Shown here: positions 1 through 22,494 of the stretch, piece by piece | How positions within the stretch are numbered: position 1 is the stretch's first letter | How the letters are laid out: each line of letters starts with the position of its first letter | Assembly (NCBI RefSeq): GCF_040183065.1 | Contig: NC_091122.1 | Location: forward strand, 153,293,955-153,357,954 | DNA: 64,000 nt | Direction of reading: 5' to 3' | DNA from: Periplaneta americana | Lineage: Eukaryota; Arthropoda; Insecta; Blattodea; Blattidae | Program-made: the position numbers and the translations under genes | The notes under the pieces: model-generated | What the model saw: the letters and a program-made list of their open reading frames with translations, nothing else | Told to the model about the DNA's origin: nothing | Databases searched by the model: none

Positions 1-1280
1 CAAATTTACATGTACATAGCAATTCAGACACTTAGTGGAATTTACAATAATCTCTGTATCCATTCGCAAAATATAGATCTTCTGAAAGTCTTGGATTTAT
101 CTTTGTACCTCAGTGTGGCAAATTGTCTATCTGTGGCAAATTGTCTATTTGTGGAAAATTGTATATTTGTGGCGAATTGTCTATCTGTGGCGAATTGTCC
201 CTATTACCAATTTTCTGTGGTCAATTGTCCTAGTTACCAATTTTCTGTGGCCAATTGTCCGGAACCGAATTTAGACAGCTTTTACTAAAAACTATTGTAT
301 GCACCATGTACGCAAAATCTTTAGTGGACTCATCCCGTATTTTGGATTCAGCTTATGCCTCGTCCAAAAACAATGAATTCGTCTGCTAAAACCTTATTTT
401 GCGTACCTACTTGATACATAAATAACTATTTTTTTTATTATGACATTTTATAAGTGTTTAATTTTGCGGTTTCATAATTCTCTATCAGCAACATCTTCGT
501 CTATCAGGCCATGGTATTTCATACATATTATTCTATTTACAAATTTAACATCACTTTATTTTATTTTGATTGTGATTAGCCAACCTGAATAATTTACCTT
601 AAAGTAACTTCAGACAACTGTTCCAACCAGTATTATAATAGAAAACTGAAATGAACATTGTAAATTATATTAAACAAAATAGAATATCAGTGTTAGCTTT
701 TCGTGATAAATAATTAACTTCTACAAAAGTACACAGCAATGTAATTTTCTGTAAAACAAAGTGTTGATCGAAGGCAGATGCCCAAAACGCTTCGTGATTT
801 TTTTCCATATTTCACACAAGTTTCAAATCACTGCTTCAAATAGATGCAAGAACTTAATTTCTTTTTAACATTCACTAAGGTACATACCAGTACGAAGGGT
901 TTCAAACCAAACATGGTTGATCCTCATGAAATAGTTCCGAATATATTCAGGGTTTAAATTCAACTGCAAATGGTTACATCCATATAGTGCCAAATTTAAT
1001 CTCACAATTGCAGCCTTCAGCAGTTAAAAAAATAGTCATTCATTTTGACTACAAGATGAATTAAGATGAGAAGGTGTGTTTCAGATAAACTTAATTTTTG
1101 TGATATTGTGGGAAAGTCATGTCTGGCTTGAAATCCTTCAAATAAAATATCTTAAAATATCTTACTAATCGTAACATTGCTCCATGCATCATTTGACAGA
1201 CGACTTTCTCCGCTGTTTCTATGTGTGTTTGTATGTTTTTACATTTTTTACCGATATTTCGTTGTTTTTCCTCATTACAG
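1..1280. other. AT-rich region upstream of first visible cathepsin exon
   Basis: No exon is recognisable here. The missing 5' part of the cathepsin gene (signal peptide and first helix of the pro-region) should lie upstream of 1281. I found no ORF here with a signal peptide followed by a pro-region tryptophan motif, so that exon is probably outside the window. A short minisatellite lies at 113-265. Confidence 0.5.
113..265. repeat. 18-base minisatellite grading into a 32-base repeat
   Basis: About five imperfect copies of an 18-base unit (tgtggcaaattgtctatc) are followed by two copies of a roughly 32-base derivative ending ccaattttctgtgg. The unit length is a multiple of three, which explains an open frame with a repeated LSVANC pattern. 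I regard that frame as non-coding. Confidence 0.75.
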
Positions 1281-12212
<10,932 letters not shown>

Positions 12213-12261
12213 ATTTGACTGAAGGAAAATGTGAGATAAAAGTCTCTTAATTTATTTGTGC

Positions 12262-12267
12262 AATAAA
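12262..12267 (+). promoter_or_regulatory. Polyadenylation signal of the cathepsin gene
   Basis: A canonical aataaa lies 50 bases after the stop codon, giving a short 3' UTR. Confidence 0.75.
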
Positions 12268-12347
12268 GCTTTTCTTAACTTCAATATGAGCTTCCTTCAA
12301 TAACATATTTTGTACAGAAAATTACTAAAAATTAAAAGTTGTAACTA

Positions 12348-12373
12348 CAGTAAAATCCCTCGTATCCGGCACT
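12348..12373. mobile_element. Stub of the pogo-type MITE
   Basis: cagtaaaatccctcgtatcc matches one end of the MITEs at 2534 and 7271. The rest of the element is missing, apparently replaced by the Penelope-like element that follows. Confidence 0.7.
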
Positions 12374-12389
12374 CTGTTGTATTGTTGCA

Positions 12390-13383
12390 TAATGTAATAT
12401 TCAATACACACTAGAACTTAAAAACAACAACTCCATAAATTTCCTAGACATCACCATAACAAAAATCGACACCAAACACACCTTCAAAATATACAGAAAA
12501 CCAACCACCACCACCACCACCACACACATACACAACACATCTAACCACCCCACACAACACAAACATGCTGCATTCAGGACAATGGTACACAGATTACTCA
12601 ACATACCCATGAGCCAACAACACTACAGTGAAGAAGTGAACACAATCAAATTCATAGCAAAAGAAAACGGATACAATCCAAATATAATAGACAATATCAT
12701 AAGGAAGACAAAACAAAAACTTAACAAACACAAAAATACACAAAACACAACACAAACACAAGAACACAAGAAATACATCACACTAACACATGAAAACAAA
12801 AACACACATAAGATCGCATCTTCATTCAGAAAACAGAAATACAACATAACATACAGAACAGAAAACACACTACAAAGACATCTCAACACACAAAAAACAC
12901 AAACAAATAAATACGACCACACAGGTGTATACAAACTCAAATGTAATAGTTGCGACAAGTTCTACATAGGACAGACAGGCAGATCATTCCAAACACGCTA
13001 CAAAGAACACATTAAAGCTATAACCAGAGGACACAATACATCTACATACGCCGATCACATAACCAATACTAACCATACATGCAATAACATAAATACGGAC
13101 ATGTAAATCCTACACACACAACCCAAGAACCAAAAACTCAACACACTAGAACAATATGAAATATACAAACACACTAAAACACACCCCGATCAAATCCTCA
13201 ACACACAGATTAATTTCAGTACACACACACCATTTGACACCAACTTCAACAACCACACAACCTCCTAACAGGCAGAGAAGTTCGAGATGACCCCACGATC
13301 TAGTAGGCTCTGATGATGGTGCGTGAAGCACTGAAACAGCCATAAGCCGGACATATATTTCATATTTAACACGAGTAAGTCCA
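12390..13383 (+). mobile_element. Penelope-like retroelement, 5'-truncated, with GIY-YIG nuclease
   Basis: The frame at 12582-13106 begins in the RT thumb/linker (LNIPMSQQHY) and contains a GIY-YIG endonuclease signature (GVYKLKCNSCDKFYIGQTGR, then SFQTRYKEH). Upstream, NSINFLDITITK is typical of Penelope RT. The 3' end runs into aacacgagtaag. The strong A/C bias differs from the host. It is broken and 5' truncated. A second copy is at 34528-34960. Confidence 0.85.
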
Positions 13384-14707
13384 CTAGTTCATCAATTAAG
13401 TAATATTTTAATAATATGTCATATTAGTTAAAACGTGTTAAAATCATCGTAATTCCTTAAATGTATTACAAAACAATAAACTGCAATGATAACATGATTA
13501 TTTCATAGCACACTGATAATTATATAATGTCTTGTACTCTTACCTCATTTAATGTTTCAATTCTATGTTACATAAATTCAAATCTATTTAAAATTATAGA
13601 AATGAATATTAAAATATAAATAAAACTCAACAAATAATAGAACTAAAAAAGAATAAAATATGCCAAAAAATCAGCATTTCATAATGGTGAGCACTATGCT
13701 CATATGCGACCAATGGTGATACAGTCAGATGTGCAACCAATGCTAGGTTAAAACAGTCAATACCTAATGATTGTTTTAAGTGAAATTTTAGAATTGAGGA
13801 CCATATACACTACTGGTCAAAAGTTTTCAATCAGCTATGAAAACAACTATATACTTTATTTCTATGTACAAACACATCGGAAAAACTAAATAGACCAATA
13901 AAATAAATATTTTTTCTCTCTCTCTAGCATTATGATATGATAGAATATTCATAGTTGTGATAGGTGATTGAAAACTTTTGACCGGCAGTGCATATCAGAA
14001 ATAAATTCAAATGAAAAAATTCAGAACAAAATTAGTAAAAGAACACAGAAAAGTGCAAATATGAGTACAACATGATTAAACAATTGATTTGGAACAAAAT
14101 ATATATCTATAAAGAGAAGATCACCTTCATTCTTCTTCTAATGGCTGGATTGCTGGAAATTCCATTTTCCTTCTAGCTTCCCAAAAGTGTTCTGGAAAGT
14201 TGGTTGAGGATGATCCATTGCAGTGGGGAAGGTGCTCAGCGTAGAGTGCAGTTGTCATTGCATGGCATGCTGCATAGGATAAAGAGCAAGATAGCAATGT
14301 CTAAAACCTATTTCAAAGCAATTTTAATCTATACTTTGGAAGCATGGACATAAACAAAAGGAGATCTTAAACAGTAGTTTCCAAAAGCCATGCATGTCCT
14401 GCCAGGTAATGTGTAGATGGAATTTCGTTTCCACGCAAAAACATCTCTTATGGACAATAAGTTATGATGGTTTCTAATATGCCATGCCACTGCGCACACC
14501 CAGTCTGCACATGTCATATTGTTTTTTAATTTATTTTTTGTGTTAAATTAGACATTCTGATACCTTTTATGCGAGATTATTTAATGATAACTCTTTGAAT
14601 TTCTACAAAATTATTTTGACATAATTAACAGAAATATATTTCTTATACACAATAAAGTGTACTTATGACTGGTATTTCTACAATAAATAACTAGATTAAA
14701 AATAATA
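13384..14707. other. AT-rich spacer
   Basis: Holds one Tc1-type MITE (13806-13992). A minus-strand open stretch at 14329-14517 includes DVFAWKRNSIYTLPGRTCM and looks more protein-like than random, but I do not recognise it. Otherwise nothing is seen. Confidence 0.45.
13806..13992. mobile_element. Tc1/mariner-type MITE (187 bases)
   Basis: The inverted ends are tacactactggtcaaaagtt and, reverse-complemented from the right, tgcactgccggtcaaaagtt, each continuing into ttcaatca. TA flanks both sides. No coding sequence. Confidence 0.85.
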
Positions 14708-15687
14708 CTTACTTACTTACTGCCTTTCAAGGAACCCAGAGGTTCATTGCCACCCTCACATAAGCCCGCCATTGGTCCTATCCTGAGCAAGATTAATCCA
14801 GTCTCTATCATCATATCCCACCTCCCTCAAATCCATTTTAATATTATCTTCCCATCTACGTCTCGGCCTCCCCAAAGGTCTTTTTATCTCCAGCCTCCCA
14901 ACTAACACTCTATATGCATTTCTGGATTCGCCCATACGTGCTACATGCCCTGCCATCTCAAACGTCTGGATTTAATGTTCCTAATTATGTCAGGTGAAGA
15001 ATACAATGCGTGCAGTTCTGTGTTGTGTAACTTTCTCCCCATTCTCCTGTAACTTCATCCCTCTTAGCCCCAAATATTTTCCTAAGCACCTTATACTCAA
15101 ACACCCTTAACCTATGTTCCTCTCTCAAAGTGAGAGTCCAAGATTCACAACCATAAAAAACAACTGGTAATATAACTGTTTTATAAATTCTAACTTCCAG
15201 GTTTTTTGACAGCAGACTGGATGATAAAAGCTTCTCAACCGAATAATAACAGGCATTTCCCATATTTATTCTGTGTTCAATTTCCTCCCGAGTATCATTT
15301 ATATTTGTTACCGTTGCTCCCAGGTATTTGAATTTTTCCACCTCTTCAAAAGATAAATTTCCAATTTTTATATTTCCATTTCGTACAATATTCTCGTCAC
15401 GAGACATAATCATATACTTTGTCTTTTCGGGATTTACTTCCAAACCTATCTCTTTACTTGCTTCAAGCAAAATTCTCGTGTTTTCCCTAATTGTTTGTGG
15501 ATTTTCTCCTAATATATTCACGTCATCCGCATAGACAAGCAGCTGATGTAACCCGTTCAATTCCAAACCCTCTCTGTTATCCTGGACTTTCCTAATGGCA
15601 TACTCTAGAGCAAAGTTAAAAAGTAAAGGTGATAGTGCATCTCCTTGCTTTAGCCCACAGTGAATTGGAAACGCATCTGACAGAAAC
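14708..15687 (-). mobile_element. RTE-type LINE, 5'-truncated copy with target duplication
   Basis: An exact 15-base duplication, agattaaaaataata, lies at 14693-14707 and 15688-15702. The minus strand carries RT motif [16 protein letters not shown], then [13 protein letters not shown] and [20 protein letters not shown] (14985-15566), and the conserved C-terminus AGHVARMGE with RPRRRWEDNIKMDL (14756-14956). The two frames are separated by a frameshift or indel near 14960-15040. The 3' tail is (TAAG)n. About 980 bases. The intact duplication and the few breaks suggest a fairly young insertion. Confidence 0.92.
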
Positions 15688-15702
15688 AGATTAAAAATAA
15701 TA

Positions 15703-17187
15703 ATAGTATAATTTAATGACTAGCATGGATGAAACAAAGGATCATGAAGATAATAAAATGTTATTTAAAACATCAGTGTTGAAAAGGGGCAATGCATTTA
15801 GCCCACATAGATACTGGTACGCTATTATTAGAATCTCCTCTATATTTGTCTCATGTTCTATCAAAGAAATAACTGACAGATCCATGTTGTCAGCCATCTT
15901 GACTTAAAACGACGTATTGGCACTCTGTTATGAAAACCAGTCGATTGTATATACTGTATCAACAGAATTTCACGCACGGTGCATCAGATCCATGGCTCTT
16001 GGAAATCATCACTTAAGTATGCAGTGGCACAACAACGTAGTTCATTTGAGGGGAGGAGGTAAGAATTTTGTCGTTTGCAAATTTCATAACAAGTCTTACC
16101 ATAATGGTGATGGGAGGATTAACTATGCTGTACCATCATCAAGCTTAAAACTGTTTTCATTCGCCACAATGAAAAAAAAAAAAGTCCAAAACCCTGTAGC
16201 CTATCAGATTAAAACTTTAAACAAACGCTGATTAATGAGCAAATTCAAATTGTGAAAAAATGTATTATTTATTTATTTATTTATTTAAGTGAATGTATAA
16301 ACATAATTAAAAATTAATTTACAAATACAAAAACACTATTCTTATACAAAAATACATTGTTACAGAACATAAGGACATATATAATTTAATTTAGTAGTCT
16401 GCCCTGCGACACAGAATACTCACAATAAAATTTAAAATGAAAAATTATATAAACAGGTTTCTGACAAAAGTGAATAAGACATAAGAAAAAAAATAGAACC
16501 AAGTGTAATTTAAATTGAATGTACACCATAAAGATGCTGACGAATTATCGCTACAGAAAATTTTATTATGGTGGTGACGATGGCATCTTGAAGATCTCTC
16601 GTCAGCTTGTATTTTTCCCTTCACTTTATAAAGGCTTTCGGGATGCTGCCTCTCGCTCTGAAGAAAAGAACGGTAACTGTGATTTTTTCTATGTTCTATA
16701 CTTGAACTTAAACAGAGATTAAATAAGTAACAAGTGAATTTATAACCTATAGCTAATCTAACTTAATAATAAAAGCAAAAAAGACAAAGTAATAGTACTT
16801 TCCAAATGGACAAGCATAGATCGTGCTCTGAGATTAGTACAAAGAAAAATGAAGGGAAAAAAATTTTAGAACAGATATGTGGTGTAAAAGAAAAAAGAAA
16901 GAATGTTGTACCCTACTATTTAAGGCTTTAAAATGCGTTGGAAGCAAATTTCTGTTGGTTTAATCCGAAACATTAGGTATATAAGATGTTAATTTTTATA
17001 AAATGTATTGTAAAAATTTATTTAAAACCTTACGTTAAATCTAATTTTTATCTAAAGAGAACAAAAAAAAAAAAAAAAAATCTTACATTGGATGAATTCA
17101 ACACTGGTTATAATGCAATGTAAGTAACATTTAATGGTATATATTTTCTGGCAAAAGATTACACCTTCCATCAGTTAATATAGTTTT
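15703..17187. other. Intergenic AT-rich sequence
   Basis: No supported gene. Open frames at 15917-16231 and 16519-16722 are short and unlike any family I know. A (TTTA)n tract at 16263-16288 and an A-run at 17067-17081 may be retroposon tails. Confidence 0.5.
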
Positions 17188-17440
17188 GTATAATGAAAAC
17201 TCAGAAAGTTGCAAAGAGAGAAGAAATTAAGAAGACAGCAAAACTGGTAATTGAAACCCATTTGAAACATTAATCTACACGTATATAAGTAGACATGGCA
17301 ACACTGAAAATACTTTCAATGGATTCGAAAAATTAAGCAAAAGTGGAATAAGAATCACTTACCGTACCTGTATTTTGTTTTGGCTGCTCGTATTCATTGA
17401 CACTAATAATTCAGTAACTCTAAAGAGGAATTTGATATTG
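17188..17440. repeat. Local tandem duplication, unit 1
   Basis: This unit (agttgcaaagagagaag through gacagcaaaactg, acgtatataagtag, ttcaatggattcgaaaa, cctgtattttgttttgg) is repeated immediately downstream (17441-17571 continued at 18383-18520). Unit 1 lacks the LTR insert and so preserves the empty site. Confidence 0.88.
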
Positions 17441-18520
17441 TTTTGTATGATGATAAAATCATAAAGTTGCAAAGAGAGAAGAAATTAAGAAGACAGCAAA
17501 ACTGACGATTAAAACCCATTTGAAACATTAATTTATACGTATATAAGTAGGCATGTCAACACTGAAAATATTGTGGCAACCATGCGGGAATGTTCTCGCT
17601 TCCTCAGGAGTCGAACACGCGTCTGGCAGAAGGAGGGTGAGATCGGCGGTCACTGAGTGCAGCAAAGGAAGTTGCGCACGCATCTAGGCAAGGGCAGGTG
17701 CGGGGTGGCACGAAGCAAAGGGGGGAAGCTGGAAGTTTCGAAAAGCTACGCGAGCCGATTGTTGTAATGAAACGTCTGGAAATCGAAGGCTCGCGAAGTG
17801 TTACCTAGCAATAAATAGAAGAGCGGCGCGACGTGAGTCCAGTTTTGGACAGCGAGTTCAGCTTGTGAATTAGCAGCGCCCAGGAGTCTAGGGTTCGACA
17901 CGCAAGTGAACTTGAGCAGCGTCCAGGCGGAAGCAACGCACCCAGGAGTCAGTCAGTTTTGTGAAGCAGCCGTGAGCGAGGAAGCCACCTTCGAGACTGG
18001 GGTTCGACTTCAGTGAGTTGGTGAAGCAGCAGTGTGCGTCCAGACGGAAGCAACGCAGTTGGAAGTCTTGAGTTCGATATACTGTGAACTTGTGTGAATA
18101 AGCTAGAAGAACTAGCCAAGGCAAACGAACTGTGAACTGAGAACTGACAGTTCTGTTTTGTAAATAGTGCTTTGTGAACATTAGTTAAGATTAGCAGTAC
18201 ATTGTTGTTCTCAATAATCCAAGTGAATTGTCATTGTCGTCTGTGGAGTGCAATAACGAATACTGTGTTGCTGTGTGGAGTGAAATACCCATTGTTGACG
18301 GGAGTGTTTAAATTCAGTTATAGGAAGTCATTCTTGTTGTAAATAAAAGTAACAACATTATTGCTGTGAATTAAAAGTCACAATATTTTCACTGGATTCG
18401 AAAAAATAAGCAGAGATGGAATAAGAATCACTTACCTGTATTTTGTTTTGGTTTCTCGTATTCATTGATGTTACTAGTTCAGTGACTCTGAAGGTGAATT
18501 TGGAGATACCAGTTGCTCTT
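17441..18520. repeat. Local tandem duplication, unit 2 (interrupted by a solo LTR)
   Basis: Same sequence as 17188-17440 at roughly 88-90% by eye, interrupted at 17572-18382. Divergence is spread evenly, so the duplication is older than the LTR insertion. Confidence 0.85.
17572..18382. mobile_element. Solo LTR (fossil), probably Ty3/gypsy-like
   Basis: An 811-base block starts tgtggcaacc and ends aagtcaca, with TG..CA ends and a 4-base duplication, atat, at 17568-17571 and 18383-18386. GC content is much higher than in the flanks. An aataaata TATA-like box lies near 17809. No internal coding region or second LTR is present, so it is a recombination remnant. The family is inferred from the duplication length and general form. 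The uninterrupted neighbouring repeat unit confirms the borders. Confidence 0.85.
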
Positions 18521-18863
18521 AGGAATCCCGGAATGTTGGTGGAATGGATGGCTTGGATTTTTCAAGTGCTTCCCAGAAAACATCTCTATTGTCTCCTTAT
18601 AGCATCTGGGAAGCCCGATTCAGTGGTAGTTACAGAAATATTCATGGAGAAAAAAAATTATGCAAAATACATATAAAAAAAAAGATTTTTATGGAACATG
18701 AATATTTTGCCAAAATATTATAATAATATAACTTTTTTGACGTTAATTTCATTCTACACATTGTGACTCATGAAAATCTTTGTTCTCATACCACTAGTAG
18801 GAATGGTTTGAAGTTTAGAATATGAAATTTCATATTTTGTCTGTCACTACTCATAACTTACTA

Positions 18864-20165
18864 GGGCTGGATAAAAAGTAATGGCAACAGTTCGATATTT
18901 CTGACATGGCTTTATTCACAGGGGTACAACATTTACGTACCTTCTATATAGTCGCCCCTCTTATTTATTACCTTTTGACAAATGTTTGGAAGGCATCGTA
19001 CACCATCAGCGTGTCCATCTTTGTTAATGTTCCGTATTGACCGCCCTAAAGCACAGATAAGTTCATCTCTGGTATTGTATTGGGTCCCTCGCAGTGGTTC
19101 TTTCACTTTGGTGAAAAGATCGTAATCGCATGGACTCATATCGGGTGAGTATGGTGGATGTTCCAGAATCTCCCATTGCCAGCGGCACAAGAGATCCTTG
19201 ACAGCAGCAGCGGTGTGACTCCTTGCATTATCATGAAGAATGATGGGATTCTGTGCCACCAAGTGTCGTCGTTTTCTCCTGAGACCTGGACGAAGGTGGT
19301 GCTGCAGAAACCTGCAGTAGTAGTCTGCATTTGCCGTCTGCCTTGGAGGTGCAGCGTGGTGCAGTATTACCCCATCAATGTCATACGTCACAACATCACC
19401 TTCACAGCACTTTGTATAGGGCGCAATTTATTCGGACGAGAAGAACCTGGATGCTTCCATTCATTTGACTGACGTTTCAAGTTTGGTTGGCTCATATGAG
19501 CGAACCCAGGTTTCGTCCATAGCGACGATTCGTCCAAGAAAGTCGTCATCTTTCCTTTGGTACCGGTTCAACAAGGCCTGTGCGACTGCATAGTGGTGCC
19601 ATTGTTAAACTTCGGAAATTTCATGGGGTATCCAACGCCCTGTAATTTTGCGGTAACCCAGAATGTCTTGCAGAATGTGGAGCACAGTTTTGTGACATAT
19701 TCCGACTTCCGATGTTAACTCACGCACAGTCCATCGGCGATCAGCATCCAACAAGGAAGCAAGGAGTTGAACTGTGTTGTCCTCCACGCGGGGTCGTCCT
19801 GTACGGAGGTTGTCCTGAATGGCATCCCTGACTTCCCGGAATGCTTTAACCCATCGTGCGATATGGCAATGCTGCATCGGCACATGCTTCACACAGTCCC
19901 TGAAAACATTCTTGTGCACTACGACCTCGTGTCACTTCAATTTTGATCCAGAAACGTTGCTCTAGTTTTGTAAACGTGGTCTTAGGGCACTCGCACTATT
20001 CCTATGAAAGTCAACGTTCTACACACTGCAGTAGATTGACAGAGTACTGTCGCCGCTGGCTGCACTAATTCATCTAACAGTCCTTGTTCATGTCCACACA
20101 GCTGGCAGCTCTCGAACACACCTTCGTCACGTGACAGCAGTGTTGCCATAACTTTTTATCCAACC
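18864..20165 (-). mobile_element. mariner element, transposase on the minus strand, broken
   Basis: 1302 bases, TA at 18862-18863 and 20166-20167. The inverted ends are gggctggataaaaagtaatg and, from the right, ggttggataaaaagttatgg. Transposase pieces on the minus strand are an HTH region (19605-19919, with TVRELTSEVGICHKTVLHIL), a first catalytic motif VAMDETWVRSYEP near 19520, a second LHDNARSHTA and a third HPPYSPDMSPCDYDLF (18933-19391), as in DD34D mariners. The second and third Asp are 34 residues apart, as expected. At least two frame breaks separate the pieces, so it is inactive. Confidence 0.93.
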
Positions 20166-20354
20166 TATTTGGCAGTACCCAGTTATATGCAGGTAACGCT
20201 AGCTGCTTATTAGATAATTTTCGCCATTAATTCACTTGCAAGCAATTACTCAATACTCAACAGATGGCAACATGTGTACACTTTGGCATGTTCGAAACCA
20301 TGAGAAAGAACCTTCGAAGTGAAAATCAATAAACATTCTCTTCCGAAAAAAACA

Positions 20355-21095
20355 ATAAATGCAGGTGTTCCTTAAGATGCAGTTTTATCACCTACACTTT
20401 TTAATGTCTGTACAGCGGATTTTGTTTGCCACGAAAACTGTCGTTTCATCAATATGCTGATGACACTATCATGTTCACTATCACAAGAATAGTCATAAAG
20501 CATACAATAATTTAAAAGGTTACTTAAACAAAATAGAAAATTGGCTCATAAACTGGATAATAAAAATCAGTGCACCTAAGAGTTCCATAGTAATTTTCAC
20601 AAACATAAGCTTGCAAGAATCATTTGAACTGAAACTTTTTGATGTAATAATTCCAAATCAAAAAGAAAAAACTTATTTGGGAACACTTTTGGACCATAGA
20701 CTTTTTTTTTAAGCCTCACATAAATAAAATTTCTGCCAAAGAATATGCTATGTTTCAACGTTTGTATCTTTTATTCAGTCGCCATCATAGACTTTATGGA
20801 CTAAGAAAACATTCTACTATAACAATAATCAGAGCTAGCGTTCTATATGCATATCCAACTTGGTCAACTGTCAATGGGTCTCTACTGAGAAGATTGCGTG
20901 GTGTACAGAGAACAATTCTGCACACAACTGCTGAAGCTGATTACAAACATCCAATAAATTTTTACATGGAGTTTTGGACAATGCATCAATTGAAGAGTTT
21001 TCAGAAAATTTAAAGTTAAAATTTATACATATATTGAAAAATCATCCAAACCCTCTGATACAGAAATTTAATCATCAAGCATAAACAATAAAATC
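20355..21095 (+). mobile_element. Jockey-like LINE fragment
   Basis: Plus-strand pieces read as RT palm (FNVCTADFVCHENC, then QYADDTI in a shifted frame), SAPKSSIVIFTN, KTYLGTLLDHRL, and a continuous C-terminal stretch at 20750-21013 with IIRASVLYAYPTWSTVNGSL and RRLRGVQRTIL. These are the ASP/YLG and AYP.W landmarks of jockey-clade RT. Frameshifts and stops are common. An old relic. Confidence 0.82.
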
Positions 21096-21121
21096 CAAGT
21101 TATATCAGTCATTTTTTTTAG

Positions 21122-21371
21122 TTGGTTATTTAATGATGCTGTAGCAACTACGAGGTTATTTAGCATTGATGAGATTGGTGATAGCGAGATGGTATTTGGC
21201 GAGATGAGACCGAGGATTCACCATAGATTACCTGGCATTCACCTTACGGTTGGGGAAAACTTCGGAAAAAACCCAACCAGGTAATCAGCCCAAGCAGGGA
21301 TCGAACCCGCGCCCAAGCGCAACTTCAGACTGGCAGGTAAGCACCTTAACCGACTGAGCCACACCAGTGGC
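21122..21371 (-). repeat. SINE family A, copy 2
   Basis: The minus-strand head (gccactggtgtggctcagtc) and box B ggttcgatccctgc are followed by the family A body and a poly-A tail, seen as ttttttt at 21112-21119. Confidence 0.9.
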
Positions 21372-21400
21372 ATGCATATCTTTTATAAATTCATCGTGGA

Positions 21401-21658
21401 TTTTTTTAGTTGGTTATTTAACGACGCTGTATCAATTACAAGGTTATTTAGCGTCGATGAGATTGGCGATAGTGAGATGGTATTTGGCGAGATGAGACCG
21501 AGGATTCACCATAAATTACCTGGCATTCACCTTACGGTTGGGGAAAACCTCGGAAAAAACCCAACCAGGTAATCAGACCAAGCAGGGATCGAACCCACAC
21601 CTAAGCACAACTTCAGACTGGCAGGCAAGCGCCTTAACCAACTGAGCCACGCCGGTGG
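21401..21658 (-). repeat. SINE family A, copy 3
   Basis: Full-length, with a T-run at 21401-21407 as tail. Flanked by ttcatcgtgga (21390-21400) and ttcatcatgga (21660-21670), an 11-base target duplication with one difference. It lies in tandem with copy 2. Confidence 0.92.
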
Positions 21659-22039
21659 TTTCATCATGGATTAACATCAAGAATTGAAGAACTAGAATGA
21701 ACAGTTTCAAAGAGATTGTAAATTGAAGGCGTCAAAAGAAAGTCATCTTGATCTCCACTCATGTAGACTTTCAGCACAACAAGATGTTGGTTAGTTGGTT
21801 GGTTGGTGCGACATCATGCAAAGATTCCTTGAATTTAGTGTTATGCTAAAAATGTTTAAAACTGTTTCCAATTAAAAAGACCCAATCAACTGACCTCTCT
21901 AATAGATAAACTTACTTACTTATGGCTTTTAAGGAACCTGGAGGTTCATTCCCGCCCTCACATAAGCCTGCCATTGGTCCCTATCCTGAGCTAGATTAAT
22001 CCATACGATGTAAGAGTAATGGAATGGAGAAAAATTCTC

Positions 22040-22110
22040 TCCGGCGCCGGGATTTGAACCCGGGTTTTCAGCTCTACATGCTGACGCTTTATCCACTAAG
22101 CCACACCGGA
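22040..22110 (-). repeat. tRNA-like unit in left arm (not called a tRNA gene)
   Basis: 71 nt, minus strand. It folds as a cloverleaf: acceptor tccggtg/cgccgga, D stem gctt/aagc, anticodon stem tcagc/gctga with loop atgtaga, T arm ccggg-ttcaaat-cccgg. The loop would give anticodon GTA (Tyr) with T33, but the gene lies inside a repeat. A SINE-type promoter head is the safer reading. Confidence 0.75.
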
Positions 22111-22423
22111 TTCCACCCTGGCGTCAGAAGAATCGTCTCAGTTTTAAGTTCCAACTCTTGGGTTCCCTCTAGTGGCCGCCCTCTGCACTACGTCATAATT
22201 TATCTATGAACTTAGGACCGAAGTCCACACATGTGCTGAGGTGCACTCGTAATGAGTGACTAGTTGGCCGGGATCCGACGGAATAAGCGCCGTCTTAAAT
22301 CACGAAGTGGACTTCGGTCCTAGGTTCATAGATATCTATGATGTAGTGCAGAGGGCGACCACTAGAGGGAACCCAAGAGTTGGAACTTAAAACTGAGACG
22401 ATTCTTCCGACGCCGGGGTGGAA

Positions 22424-22494
22424 TCCGGTGTGGCTTAGTGGATAAAGCGTCAGCACGTAGAGCTGAAAACCCGGGTTCAAATCCCAGCGCCGGA
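22424..22494 (+). repeat. tRNA-like unit in right arm
   Basis: Inverse copy of 22040-22110 with a few changes. The loop is acgtaga, so position 33 is C rather than the universal T. Box A tggcttagtgg and box B gggttcaaatccc are preserved. Confidence 0.75.

Noticed and set aside
10-288. 92-residue open frame with repeated LSVANC motif
   Set aside because: It is a direct translation of an 18-base minisatellite whose period is a multiple of three.
22040-22494. Pair of tRNA-Tyr genes
   Set aside because: Good cloverleaf, but each unit is embedded in an inverted repeat arm that continues far beyond the tRNA and was inserted into a LINE.
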